64,000 bases of DNA from Entonaema liquescens. Its lineage: Eukaryota; Ascomycota; Sordariomycetes; Xylariales; Xylariaceae. Below, one piece after another: positions 35,422-46,856 of the stretch (position 1 is the stretch's first letter; each line of letters begins with the position of its first letter). A program made the position numbers and the translations under genes. The notes below the pieces were generated by a model. That model ran no database searches and was not told the DNA's origin. It worked only from the letters and a program-made list of their open reading frames with translations. Location of the stretch: NCBI GenBank assembly GCA_902805475.1, contig CADCSX010000002.1, positions 1,364,001-1,428,000 on the forward strand. The letters run 5' to 3'.

Positions 35422-36336
35422 TATATTTTCCTTGGTGTGTTACTATAGTTGGGGGTTTATCAGGGGGCCAATAAGTTATGGTACCTCATTGTCCACACCA
35501 ACCCATCGTATGAGCCTCGGCCAGGCTGCGCATTCTTAGCCAGATGATATGCCAAAAGCGTTCACCCAACCCCTTCACACCGTGTCAAAGGAACGAAGTC
35601 GAGCTTCTCAAGCCCAAGCGCATCTTATGGTGGATGTTATATACCCGTTTAAGTTTGAGCCAGCATTTTGTATGCTAGGAAGTTTGGGGTGGAATTTAAA
35701 AGAATATATCGTCAACATCTCAACTTGTAATCCCTCGAGTCTACTTTACTATTTTCACCAATATAGAGGCTATTTCTGGCGAGAATCTACGCTATATTTT
35801 GATTCGCAGGATCCAATTGTATCCTGGGCGTTTACTTGCCGGCTTTTACTGACGCGGTCACTAAGAAGAGGATTCGGGTCCGAGATAAGCCCGAACTTTT
35901 ATTACGTATTCACCGCAGGGCTGCTATTGAAAGAGCAACTGAGTACGTCGACTACAAATGTGGTTCGATTCCCGATGACAATTTTTTCGTAGTGGTTACA
36001 CGCTTCTGAGACGCGGTTGGGTAGTCTCGGGCCGCCGCATGTGTCTCTATACAACGTGTGCTTATTCGGGACTCAGTCTCATACTGATGGTCTTATTCCA
36101 GATTTATAATACATGCTTGATACGTCGCTTGTAGCATCTCGATATTCGACTAAGTTTAATTGCTATGTCTCGGTTTGAATCAAAGAGCAATGGGCATGCT
36201 GCTTCACCTTGGATCATATGTCCAGCTTCCCAGGTGTTTTCCAATACTTTTATTACCATTTTTCGTCTACTAAGAACTTCACTCTACGCAGCTAAGGGAC
36301 CAACGAACAGCCAAAAACTGCAGATGATTTACGGAA
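35422..36336. other. intergenic, no gene seen
   Basis: About 900 bp. A 147-codon plus-strand ORF at 35549-35992 has no recognisable domain and poor coding character; I leave it out. The last 200 bp precede the secreted-protein gene. Confidence 0.45.
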
Positions 36337-37578
36337 ATGGGTGTTCAACACCTGTTACCGGGCTTACTGGCCCTCTGTAGCAGCTTATCCCTATGCGCAG
36401 CGAGGGTAATCTCAGACCAAGAGCTTGCTACTCTGAAGCATAACTCTAATGATAAGCCTGCGGCTATCAACTCAACAAAATGGCAGCCCAACGACTTCGA
36501 CTGGGCGGAGGCACGCGCTCAGTCTGGGCCTAAGGCTATGTGGAAGGGGCTGTCCGTCAACCTGAATGAGAGCAGCTACGCCAGAGCCTTCCTTACTCCT
36601 GAGAAGGCCTATCTCAGGGCCAGCAATGTCACTAACGCAGATCTCATGATCGCGGACTCCCACGAGCTCTTCTTTCCGGCTGTGCTTGCCTGGGCCGTGG
36701 CCATGAACTGGGCCGCTGCTACCGACATTATTAGCGCTGGCCTGACCATTGCTGCTATGGTTTCTGCGATCGAGGGCTGTTTCACTGACGACGGGAGCGA
36801 TTGGGGGAACTACAACTGTATCGTTGGTCTTGCTGGTTCTATACTTGGCATTGGCATAGCCGCGAAGGCTGGTTACTCTGGTGCCAAAGCGCAAGGCTGG
36901 TTCGCACGTTCGTCGGCAACGTGGCTCGAGTCGGGCCTCGATGCGATCGAGCTCTCTGCCTTCGCCAAGAGAGGAGAAATGAACCCGGAGCACTACCAGA
37001 TTGTGCATGAGTATCTCGTAAGCCACGTGTTAAACCAGACATTCGGGTCTTCCGAGTTTATCGGCTACGCTAGCGAGGACCACCAACTCAGTGCGCGTCA
37101 TAACGAACACCTCCATCCCCGCGTGCCTCTCTTCCGCTTCAAGCACCCTCGTCATGGCCTTATGGACATCGCCTCCCGCGAACATGTTAACGGCACGCGC
37201 TTCACCATCACCTATGCCAACGGACTAGAGAAAAGGGGCCTGGATCGCCTGGGCCGCCGTCAGAGCTTCCAGCATGAAGCCCTCAATGGAGACATTCTCG
37301 AGGCTCGTTTTGACGAGGAAGCCGCTAATGCTGACGCATGCAATCCTTCGTTCAATGCACAAGATGCCTTCGGTCAGATAGAGGACACGATTGATTGTTT
37401 TACTCAAGGCTCGTGGCCTGATAACAGCATTCTGAAGGCCCAGCTATACGATTATAGTTGTGAGGCGACCTTTGGCTTTGTTCATATGGGCTTCTTCGCC
37501 GACGTTAACGATGCTGAAAAGCTTCAGAGTCTGCAGCCTGCTGGTATGCCATTGACAGGCTGCAAGAATACTCAATAA
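36337..37578 (+). CDS. secreted protein of unknown function with dibasic sites
   Basis: Single exon, 413 residues. Signal peptide at 1-22 (MGVQHLLPGLLALCSSLSLCAA). Residues 111-147 form a hydrophobic pair of helices (VLAWAVAMNWAAATDIISAG), and 161-180 a glycine-rich hydrophobic segment (IVGLAGSILGIGIAAKAG). Cys148 and Cys161 flank a short acidic loop. Kex2-type dibasic sites lie at 211-212 (KR), 299-300 (KR) and 307-308 (RR), and the C-terminal part has four cysteines (335, 354, 375, 409). Five N-glycosylation sequons occur (45, 77, 97, 233, 285). I recognise no domain. Layout resembles secreted precursors processed by Kex2; nothing in the sequence proves a function. GC-rich third positions support real coding. 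Confidence 0.75.
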   Translation: MGVQHLLPGLLALCSSLSLCAARVISDQELATLKHNSNDKPAAINSTKWQPNDFDWAEARAQSGPKAMWKGLSVNLNESSYARAFLTPEKAYLRASNVTNADLMIADSHELFFPAVLAWAVAMNWAAATDIISAGLTIAAMVSAIEGCFTDDGSDWGNYNCIVGLAGSILGIGIAAKAGYSGAKAQGWFARSSATWLESGLDAIELSAFAKRGEMNPEHYQIVHEYLVSHVLNQTFGSSEFIGYASEDHQLSARHNEHLHPRVPLFRFKHPRHGLMDIASREHVNGTRFTITYANGLEKRGLDRLGRRQSFQHEALNGDILEARFDEEAANADACNPSFNAQDAFGQIEDTIDCFTQGSWPDNSILKAQLYDYSCEATFGFVHMGFFADVNDAEKLQSLQPAGMPLTGCKNTQ

Positions 37579-38395
37579 CTTGAAACGCGCTGGAATGTAA
37601 TGTGACTGGCCGCAAATAAATAAATGCGGCACCCTTAAGAAAAGGTCCGCTTATAAGTCGCGTCTCCATTTCCTTCCAATTCCAGTTCTGTTCCCTAAGA
37701 ACTAGTCTTTCAATTCACTATCCCGTATAACAGACATTAAGCATTAGCTGGCCTGTGATGTAAGGGTACTTTAGTAGAGGTAGTGATTAGAAAATAGTGA
37801 CAATAGTTGAAACATTTGTAGCATGCGACTTATAGACGCTGTTAGTAATGGAAGACTCAAGGGGGTGTCCAGAGCGCCACAAAGGAGGCGGACTACTTCG
37901 TACGGCAACTGACAAAGGGATAACAAAGGCCAATCCGCGACGTCTACACTACTGTGCACCCGAGCGTCGAATGCCGCGTAATCTTTATCAACTCAAAATC
38001 TGTTTACAGCGACAACACATGTTAAACCCGAACGAACTACGTAAAGTGACTCTGAAAATACTCAGGCGCGGGTTCGTATGGGGGTATCATGGGTGTACGC
38101 ACGGATAAACTACTAAACGCAATCTTGAAAAATGACGCGACGCCTGTGCGCAAGTCGGCTTTGCTAGCGGTGCTCAAATCGTCAGCAGCGATTCGCGAAG
38201 CTGATCAGACAGCGGACCCGCAGGTGCTACGAATCGGAAACGGGAGACTAATCAATTACATTAGGCGGTGATGAGATGCTCAAGTAAGGATAATGACAAT
38301 ATTATTCTATACCCAAGGCACTGCAGCCTCAAGTTTCAATATGTCAACGTGATCTGGTTTCTCGGAGTATCTATATCAAAGTGCACTGCTGTCAA
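37579..38395. other. intergenic with orphan coding-like stretch
   Basis: About 800 bp between convergent genes. From 37848 to 38271 two overlapping plus-strand ORFs (86 and 60 codons) occur in sequence that is less AT-rich than its flanks. No domain, signal or splice link was found, so no gene is called. Confidence 0.4.
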
Positions 38396-41052
38396 CTAGA
38401 CATCAATGCTACCAGTGAGTCTGATATCCCGACTGCTAGCGCCGACATATATTTCATATCGACCACACTGTACGATCCAACCCTGAGTTACCACATCCCA
38501 TACACTTAAATCACGCCTAGTAAGTTCGAAAGTGATCTCGGCAGACTCTCCCGAACCAAGAGGCACCTTTTCGAAGCCGCGTAGCTGTTTTGGTGGGCTG
38601 TTGGGGATACCGACGTAGAGTTGTGCTACTTCAGCACCGGACACATCGCCAGAATTGGTAATCGTCGCATTCACCGTGGCTACAATGTCCCACAAAGCTT
38701 CGTCACTACTCCGTGTCGAGGTTCCCCGTGCCTCTGGAGTAATATCCAGGGGTTCGACTGAAAGTGAAGAATAGTTAAATGTTGTATACGATAATCCGTA
38801 GCCAAACTCAAAGCGCGGGGCGATTTTGTTCTCGTCGAAATGGCGGTAGTCAACGTAAACACCCTCGGTGAAGTCGCATTGTGGCTTTGTTGTGTTTGAT
38901 GGGCCACGGCCACATGGTGCATAAACTGCATAATCACTTTCGTTCTTAGCCAACGTATACGGTAACTTTCCTGAGAATTCAGCCTCTCCATAGAGGAGCT
39001 TGACCAAGGCTTCTCCACTGTCTTGACCAGGGAGGTGAGCAATAATCGTTGCAGTAATGTTAGGGTGCTCGATCCACTGGTCTACTAGGCGAATACCCGC
39101 GGCATGAATGACAACAATAGTGTTTGAGCACTTAGAAGCCACATTCAATACAAGCCCGTCACTGAAGTCGTCGTGAAGTCCATCTCGATCCCAACCCTCC
39201 GTAGCGATAGCATTGATGAAGACTAAACAAGCGTCCGATGCCGCATTAACATCCGGGTTAGGTGAAGTCAAATCCCAGTTAACCCATGTTCCATCAACTT
39301 TTGCCCTCTGCTGAATGGCGCTCAAAGGCTGCATAAAAGTTAGTCAGAATGAAACATAAAACTTCGGGTTCCTTACGTCAGTGATATAAGCTGGCCCATT
39401 AGCACCAGCTCTTCCTCCGGTGATAATTGTGCCTCCTGTAGCAGCTTGGTTAAAGTGGTTTTCCGTGCCTAGGACTGCTTGGCCCATTTCCTCGGAAGAA
39501 GTATATCCTAGTTGGAAGAGAATATCCGTATTCTTGGTATTGGGGACAGTAGCGTCATAGCCGTAAACAGACAGCATAATTGGTTTCTCCTTAAAAGGCA
39601 AGGCACCGTTATTCTTCACCAGAACATGCCCAGCTATCGCACCTTCCAATATAACCGGATTCGACTCAGGGGTACGGGCATCGACTTGCTCATGGGGCAA
39701 GGTGAGGTTCTTCATCCCGATACCTGGAACTGGGAAGTTGCTGCCATCTTGACCTACGAGATACCATGCCGCAAGGATCCTAGACATATTGAGCTGGCCG
39801 GTAAACATTCTGGGAATAAGTATTCTCTTACCTTGTAGCCATGTCTGTAACTCTGTTCTCACTTACGGATCCGTTGTGAACCGCTTCGGTCAGGTTGTTC
39901 CCCCAGGAACCGCCCCCGGGCATGAGCACTAATCACGAGTTAGTCATCCCTATTCACTAAACAACTTATAAGTGTGGGGGTTGAAGCTGCTGGTGTCACA
40001 TACTGTCTAACCCTGCGTTTGCACTTTGGAGATTATGCTGGGCATTCCAGTCAAGGAGTACAAATCCATCAAAGGCAAGTTCAGTTTTAAGGACTCCGTT
40101 CATGAGCTTGCTGTTTTCGCAGCCATACGTGTTGTTGATCCTATTATAGGAACACATAACTGAGGCCACGCCAGCTCTAACACCGTCCATAAATGGCCAT
40201 AGGTAGAGCTCATGAAGTGTCTTGTCATCAATATTAGCTGAGACGGCTTCAACACCGAAGTATGGTCGTCGGTATGTCTCCTGTTCATTGGCAATGAAAT
40301 GCTAGGCGACATAATTAGCAAGTCGAATATATCAGGACTACAGGTAGGTATATACCTTGATATTTGCAATTACACCGGCCTCTTGGTGGCCAATAATTGT
40401 CTCCGCATTTAACTGTCCAGATAAGTACGGGTCAACAGAGAACCCCTCCCAGTTTCGGCCGCCTAAAGGAGTTCTTCCTAACGGACCCGCGTTGGGACCA
40501 AGCACGACATTAACTGACATGACGTAAGTTGACTGCCATACCTAAGGAGACTATAAAATTTCTCTATATACTTACCACCTTTGGCTTTAAATTCATAGCC
40601 AATATAATAGCCTCTTTGGTATGTCAAATTCTTATCCCAACTAGCACCAACATGGATTGCCGATGGGTATGAATTAACAAGGTCTGTAGCTCTAACCCCA
40701 TTTCCCGCGTCATGCAGGCACATACCAGGCCATTCGAGTCGCGGTACTGTCCCTGTATTACCGGCACAGATATTATCACCAACTGTGAAGCCGCGCGTGA
40801 TGTTAACCTTTTCCTCTAACGTCATCCGACTTACAAGGCCTTTGGCGCTATGATATGCGTCGGCCCATCTGCCCGTCCCCTTTCCATGTGCTATCAATAC
40901 AGATAAGCAATTAAACCTACGGAACTATTTGGGAATATAAACTTACGTGAGGGGAAAACCGGTGGTGATTGCGCATAGTTACCAGTAGGACCGAAAGGAA
41001 CAGATGCGACAAGCGGCGATACGAAGAGGGCCGCTAATAGCGGAGACAACAT
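38396..41052 (-). CDS. GH3 beta-glucosidase, secreted
   Basis: Seven exons join in frame: 41052-40947, 40890-40576, 40513-40356, 40301-40004, 39928-39832, 39779-39377 and 39328-38396; 769 residues. Signal peptide MLSPLLAALFVSPLVAS. The N-terminal barrel shows WADAYHSAKGLVSRMTLEEK, LGPNAGPLGRTPLGGRNWEG, IANEQETYR and the nucleophile region GFVLLDWNAQH with Asp277. The second domain contains HVLVKNNGALPFKEKP, WDRDGLHDDFSDGL and LPGQDSGEALVKLLYG. The C-terminus is a fibronectin-III-like domain (FEFGYGLSYTTFNYS). The length and domain order match fungal BglF/G/M-type enzymes that hydrolyse cellobiose and other beta-glucosides outside the cell. Introns are 48-75 bp. No broken motif was noticed. 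Confidence 0.95.
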
Positions 41053-42373
41053 AACGGCTACAAATATGAGAGCCGGCCCTAGATAGACCGAGCCCTAACT
41101 TTAGACAACACTGTTAAGAGGTTAAACTACACTTTTCTCGAAGGTGAGGCGGAAGCCCTACATTTTAAGTAATTGTTACCGTGATCAAAGATGCTTGCTT
41201 TGTGACATGGATCCGATGGCGCTCCGCTCCACTCACTTGGCAATCCGGCCAGTGCGCCATAAGATTCGAGAAATGTTCACCGCTTCGAGAACCCGGTTTC
41301 CTTGTTAGTCCCCAGATTAAGTACCATATATGTATGTAATATTATCTACGTACTCGAGTTACTAAGCTTCGGCAGATTGGGGTTGGAAAATACGACCCAA
41401 TGGAACCTCATGACAAACGACAAACGTATGCAAACAAAGCGCAGATCTATCACATGAGTAGCACGACGCTCACCATGCCAAATTAAGCATTACTTTCGTG
41501 CCACTATGAAAGAAGTCTCCAACTCCAAGCTAGAAAGACTACGTCTCAAATTACGATAGGAGTCAGTCTACTTACTCAATACATACCTAGGTATTTAGTC
41601 GGTAGGTAGGTCTATATAATAACTCTCATATTAAGCATGACTTATGAATTATAAAATAATTTGAGTGGAGTGTTTAACTGGTACATTTGATAAACATATG
41701 TCGACACCCGTTGAAAGAGAACAAAAGAACCTCAGGAAATGGAATCAAGATTTATACCCTGTTATTCACTTTTGTGGAGTGCTAGCATATACATATACCT
41801 ACAATTCTTCCACTATCTACCTAAGTCAGAAACAATACATATTACTTCACACTCTATAATCTCCCATCATTCAAAAAGAGGGTAGTCAGTATCCATTAAC
41901 TAGTGTGCAAGTAATATTGTGTTTTGAATATCTACTGGAAATAGTATCGTAGCCATGTAAAGTCACGATATAGGTAGGTATCTACTGGGAGAACTAAGCA
42001 TATATCATCAGGAAGTTAGAATCTATAAATGCGTGTTAAGGTTTGCCCTTATTGATTTAGTAGTACCTGGGCTTCGCAAGGATAACATATGTGCTTGGGA
42101 TATAAAAGAGAACATTAATCTCTTTCTGTTTGGGAGTGCTATGTGAATAGTATGTGACGCCAGAGGCTTTGTTTAGTCACTCAGTCCTACACAATGCCAT
42201 CAATACATGTTTAACAATACAAAATCTTTGTATTGTAAGCTATAGGCCATTCGGGAACTGTAAAATTTATTTCTAAACTTATATAGGCGTCGCGTATCTT
42301 CTAACGGCAGAAAGGAAAGAAGGAAAAACATACCTAACTTTTCTAAATCGACTGGTAATAACTATCGGCAGCT
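41053..42373. other. intergenic, no gene seen
   Basis: About 1.3 kb upstream of the GH3 gene, AT-rich, with ACCTAGGTA and GTAGGTAGGT at 41586-41612 and TAGGTAGGTA at 41971-41980. No gene supported. Confidence 0.5.
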
Positions 42374-42631
42374 ATGGCACCCTTTTTACTCAATAATCCC
42401 GCCCAGTGTTCAGGGCATAATACCACTGATCTAGGAGGTACTCCCGAACACACCCCTCCCCCTTGGTGTAAAGGGATATTCTCGAGGGAAGATTCACATT
42501 CATCCCTTGATTGGCCACCCAACGAAGGGAGCCTTGCACCTTGGATAGCAGTCTTTCTCTGTGTGCCAGTAGCCGTAATTTTCCTATTGTGGGGGTTATG
42601 GGCGGTTATTCATCGCAGACGTCACGGTTGA
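42374..42631 (+). CDS. possible small single-pass membrane protein
   Basis: An 85-codon ORF with a purine/G start context (GCTATGGC). The N-terminal half is polar with one sequon (NTTD) and two cysteines. One clear membrane helix follows (about residues 58-78, IAVFLCVPVAVIFLLWGLWA) and a basic end HRRRHG, a stop-transfer pattern. No family is recognised and no splice sites are evident. It could be a real short gene or chance; the tidy helix plus basic tail is the only support. Confidence 0.35.
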   Translation: MAPFLLNNPAQCSGHNTTDLGGTPEHTPPPWCKGIFSREDSHSSLDWPPNEGSLAPWIAVFLCVPVAVIFLLWGLWAVIHRRRHG

Positions 42632-43444
42632 CCATTTTTGAAAGAGAATGCACAGATCGCTTATCCGTTACTACGTACCGTATCATAGTACGAGCAAAAT
42701 ATAATGAGAATTATTCCAGGCCTAGAATACACCATGCATTGATAATAATATTTTTTAATTCAAACTCTTAGAACTACGATTATATGCGAATGATATTGTG
42801 ACATCAATGCTTCCTACCAGTCAGCGTAGCTAATTATCAAGATTCTAGGCACATATGGTAGGTAATGTGAAGGTAAAGTATAGATCTACATCTTAGGGAC
42901 GAGAAACCTAATATTGAACCTAATGGCATAGGGTGTGAGGGGTCAATCGTGCAGCGTGTGTTGACCTCATGCCAGCTCCAACAATGTGTTTCGATAGGAT
43001 CGTACCAATAAATCGACCACCGAAGAAAGGACGCTACGGTATGCTATGAATCAAGCGGGAGGAGCGTTCCATAAGTTAGCCCTTCGTAATCTCAATGAAT
43101 TCCACGTTGTAATTTTCAGGTCTTGCAGGTATCCCTCAGGCGCCGATCATATGAATCTTGTGCGCATGCGCGAACTGAGACACCGCAGAATCATAAGTCA
43201 ATTCAATCCAACTACTGATAATCAAGGGGCGATAGGTATGTAGTAAAATCAAGCCTACTAGTTCCCTTGAAACCGTAGTAAGAGTCATTTGCATACAAAA
43301 GCTGGCAGAACCCTCAAACTGTATTGTATCTTTCACTCAGCATCATCGACCAACTCGTCACTCATTTACAGTCACTCCTTTAGTTTTTCACTTAGACTTC
43401 CTTAATTCATTCTTCCGTCTTTTCGACATTTCAATCTACTCAAA
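42632..43444. other. intergenic, no gene seen
   Basis: About 800 bp. The last 120 bp are CT-rich and directly precede the repeat-protein start, typical of a strongly expressed fungal gene leader. Confidence 0.5.
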
Positions 43445-44317
43445 ATGCAGCAACGCGCACTCATCGCTCTCATCACCCTGCTCGCGGCGGCCGCGAACAG
43501 CGCCCCTTTGGGCACCGTTCCGGGTGTCGGTGCCCTCGCTGCGCCCGCCGCCAAGGTTGTTGAGAATGCCGCCCGGGGTGCTCCTCCCACTGTATCCGGC
43601 GTCACCGCTGGCGCCGCTGGCGTGAAGGGAGGCTCCAAGCAAGACCACAAGTCCGCTGAAGGTGCCCAGCGTGCCAGCAAAGGCGCCCACGTGGCCGGCG
43701 CTGCTGGCCAGCAAGCCGGGAAGGCGGGACAGCACGCTGTGGAGGGCAGTCGGGTAGCCAAGCAGCAAGGCCAGCAGGCCCACAAGGAGGGCGAGTTCAC
43801 CAACAATGACGAAGAGCAATCTGGCATGGCCGGCCACAAATCCGGCATGCAGGACCACAAGGCTGCTGAGGAGCAGTACCACGCCTTCGAGCACGGCAGC
43901 GAGGGCAGCAAGGCCAGCAACTACGGGGCCGACAGGAGCGCGTCTAAGAACGGCGTCGCCCACAACAACAAGAACGGTGCCGACAGCGCTGACAGGGCCG
44001 CCTTGGACAAGGCGGACGGCTTCCACGCCGGATTCCAGGGCTCCAAGGCTGGATTCGACGGATCCAAGTCTGGCTACGAGGGTTCCAAGCACGGCAAGCA
44101 TGGGTACAAATCGGGTTCTGAGGGCTCCAGTTCTGGGTTCCAGGGCGCGCAGGGCGCTGCCGAAGGAGCTAAAATTGCAGGCGAGGGCTCCAGGGCTGGT
44201 TTCGAGGGAACTAAGGGTGCTTCTGAGGGTTCTAGGTTCAGGGCGGAGGGCGACAAGCAAGAGGACGATTTCTCTGGTCTTCTCGGTGGTCTCAGCGGCT
44301 TCAATGCCCACCACTAA
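43445..44317 (+). CDS. secreted cysteine-free Gly/Lys/His/Ser repeat protein
   Basis: Single exon, 290 residues, start context AAAATGCAG. Signal peptide MQQRALIALITLLAAAANSA. The mature part has no cysteine and is dominated by Gly, Ala, Ser, Lys, His and acidic residues. From about residue 195 it becomes a degenerate repeat with consensus (A/S)G(F/Y)xGSK; instances are HAGFQGSKAGFDGSKSGYEG, GSRAGFEGTKGASEGSRF and SSSGFQGAQGAAEGAK. An Ala/Gly-rich segment occupies 25-60 and Gln/His-rich clusters 65-150. Predicted to be disordered and very hydrophilic, possibly a wall-associated or extracellular matrix protein. No known family. Codon use is strongly GC3-biased, suggesting high expression. Confidence 0.8.
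   Translation: MQQRALIALITLLAAAANSAPLGTVPGVGALAAPAAKVVENAARGAPPTVSGVTAGAAGVKGGSKQDHKSAEGAQRASKGAHVAGAAGQQAGKAGQHAVEGSRVAKQQGQQAHKEGEFTNNDEEQSGMAGHKSGMQDHKAAEEQYHAFEHGSEGSKASNYGADRSASKNGVAHNNKNGADSADRAALDKADGFHAGFQGSKAGFDGSKSGYEGSKHGKHGYKSGSEGSSSGFQGAQGAAEGAKIAGEGSRAGFEGTKGASEGSRFRAEGDKQEDDFSGLLGGLSGFNAHH
44020..44255 (+). repeat. degenerate repeats coding (A/S)G(F/Y)xGSK units
   Basis: Within the secreted repeat protein, the DNA shows recurring GGNTTC/GGNTAC followed by GGNTCNAAG. At least seven protein-level copies occur with spacing of about 7 or 11 residues, diverged in DNA sequence, so the repeat is old or under protein-level selection. Confidence 0.75.
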
Positions 44318-44784
44318 GTGTATGTTCATCAATCTCAATCATCTGCAAGACCGTTACTGACATATGTACAGCTTTCCTCTCAGCACAATTTACCCCATCC
44401 CTTGATCGCGCCATAAATTGAAAACAGACTGGAAATTGGGAACTGGAAAGATGTTGGAGTTCATGGCATGCATGCATTAGGGGCAATTTAGTCTAGCAGC
44501 AGCAACAGGTTCGGCGTCTTATTAGTCCCGTTCCTGATATCTCGTTTATTAATATATTTGATTTCATCCCCTGGAAATAAACTCTTATGTTTCTTGCGTA
44601 CCCACGTCCTTTCGTCTCTTTTTAGTAATATATCAAACATATTCTATCCTTGTCCGATCTATCCAACGCCTCTAGGTAGTATGCCAGTCTATCAGCCCCG
44701 TGGTATTCTGACTTTCGTGCGACACCATTGCGCTTATATAGATCTCCACATTGGCCCCCGTAAATATCCTAAACGCTGTAGCTT
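44318..44784. other. intergenic, no gene seen
   Basis: Spacer between convergent genes; no ORF with support. Confidence 0.5.
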
Positions 44785-46856
44785 CTACTTACGAGGTAGA
44801 CCCGTGCTTGCAATATTAGCGATTAGAGTTTTGAATTGAGGACCAAGGGTATTGACAACAATCGATACGTCAGGAGGTTCGGGCCAAGCCTGCTCTTCCT
44901 GTCGCGTAAGAGCATCTGGATCCCAGGCCTCCGTTTTTGCGATGGCCTCAGTCTTTCCAAGGGCCTTTAATCCCTTGACGTCCTTTCCACTTCTCGGTGA
45001 GCCTCTGAGTGTATTTGGTGTGACAATAGTTTCATCTAGCAGGCAGTGCCAGCGTGTTATGTATACTCCTGGTCCGCCCATACTCCCACATGTCTCCTTC
45101 TTTTCGTAGGCAGCCTCACTATCTATAATGCTCTGCATCCGTACTCTTGAGACGCGCTCTGATGCGGAGAGGTATTTGACGTGATCATCAATGACGGCCT
45201 TGACACTACTCTGCTGCTCGGGCGGAAGTTTGTCAAATAGGCTCCGCAAATTCTCATATATTTCCCCAGGTTTACGGGAATCGCCGCCTGGATGGCTTCG
45301 TCTAAATGTCTCGAGGCTTTTCTTGGCCCAGTCTAGCCAAGTTTTTCGTAGCTCAGGACATCCCTCGGCGAAGTCACGTAGATAGTCGTAGGCTAGCTGA
45401 CGATTCCGTTTTAATAAAGCAACGTAATCTTCAACAGAAGGTGGTGTAGTGCTATTCTGTGCTTTCCCGCTGTCTCGTTTCTTCGGCTTGCTTGTCTCTA
45501 TCAAGTCTGTTAAAAAGCTTTCCACGGAACTGAGATGCTTGCGTATGTCGACATTCTTGTGGATGTCCCGAATCATAGGTTCGAAGACGGACACAACGTC
45601 TCGCACAATAGTTGTAGTTAAATCGGGGCTTTGGCGGCAGAGAACCTCGGTAATTTTCTCCCTATCTCTGATTGCAAGCTGGGCTGAGTAGTATTGTAAA
45701 CATTGGGCGTGCTGCTCCTCTGTAAGGGATTTTAGCGAGGTATTATCCTTAACCTCTATAATAGCCACAATTATAGACTTTCCGCCCCTTTTGCTCGATT
45801 CACGAAGTAATTCGTGTTGTTCCCTAGACGCCCGTAGATGTTCATCAATTGCGGCTAGGCACGATTCGCTGGGCCTGTCCTTGCTCCGTTTAATATTATC
45901 AATCGCCTTACGAAATTCGCCGGTGTCCCATTCTAACACTAAAGATATTATCCTGAGAATAATTAGGTCAACGGCTCCTGAATACCCTGATATTAATACA
46001 CGCACCTCTGTAGTAGGTTCATCCCATCTGATGCATTCTGTGTTAATCCAAGCCAGTTCGAAATTGCGCCGACGCTGACCTTTGCTAAGAATAACCTAAC
46101 CATGGCGTTTATCATGGTTCCAGCATTTCCGACACGTAGTGTTTGCCCTATTACCGCATAAGGGATCAAGCCATGGATGTTACTGATCAGCTTGAGTAAA
46201 TAGGGGCCTTCCGCCGAGAGAACGAAGAGATGGTGGAGGAATGTAGCTACATAGATGATAGCGAGATTAACAGCCGCATCGACTGCTGGTGAATGGTCCT
46301 CAAGATTTGCGGTCTTTGTGAAATGATCGAATAACTCATCAATCAAATTTCCGTAGACTAAATGCTGAACAACATCATCCCAGGCCCTAGAAAGATCTTC
46401 TGCTTTACTGGCATCGTATTGACCCTGAAGGTTCGGTAGCTCATCATTAGGTACGCCACTCAACAAACCCCGGGTGATGCACTCATGAATAACTGAGGCA
46501 GCTGAGGCTAGGCGTTTCCTACTTCCTAATGTCCCTTTATCGTAGCTTTCTGACAATTCTGCTTCGCCAAATCGTCTCATGATACTTCGGAACTTGGTAT
46601 TCCAGAACTCCGAGGGTAGATCTCTTACTCCGGGAATGGGAAGAATTAACCTGGTAAGGAGTAGTTGCAGCAACGGAGATGATGATTTAGTAGTCTCGGT
46701 ACTATCTCCGTTACTCGCGGGGGGATCAAACGGATAGCCATATTTTTCGATTGCTTCGGGATACTTAAAGCTCTCAGCTTCTGAGTACGTCTCATGGTGA
46801 ACAAGAATATCGATCAAGGCCTCTAACTGCTGCGGAGATAAAGCCGGTGAAGACAT
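44785..46856 (-). CDS. PXB and DUF3818 domain protein lacking a PX domain
   Basis: Exons 46856-46006 and 45952-44785; the 53 bp intron (GTGCGT to CTCAG) joins LLQR/IISLVLEWD in phase 2. Product 672 residues. The real ATG is 46856; the longer open frame upstream starts with no ATG. Residues 1-135 match the PX-associated PXB domain (ALSPQQLEALIDILVHHETY). Residues about 150-400 resemble DUF3818 (NLIDELFDHFTKTANLED, SNIHGLIPYAVIGQTLRVG). A long helical region and a conserved-looking end (WPEPPDVSIVVNTLGPQF) complete it. Typical fungal members also carry a lipid-binding PX domain and are longer. I see no PX motif here, so it is a short paralogue. A membrane-lipid or trafficking role is inferred from the family. 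Confidence 0.75.

Noticed and set aside
35549..35992. 147-codon plus-strand ORF
   Set aside because: No domain, mixed hydrophobic composition and AT-rich codons; indistinguishable from chance.
43436..44338. 300-codon ORF on the minus strand opposite the secreted repeat protein
   Set aside because: Its composition (Leu/Val/Gly-rich) follows from the GC3 bias and repeats of the plus-strand gene; there is no start context or domain, and the plus strand has a signal peptide.
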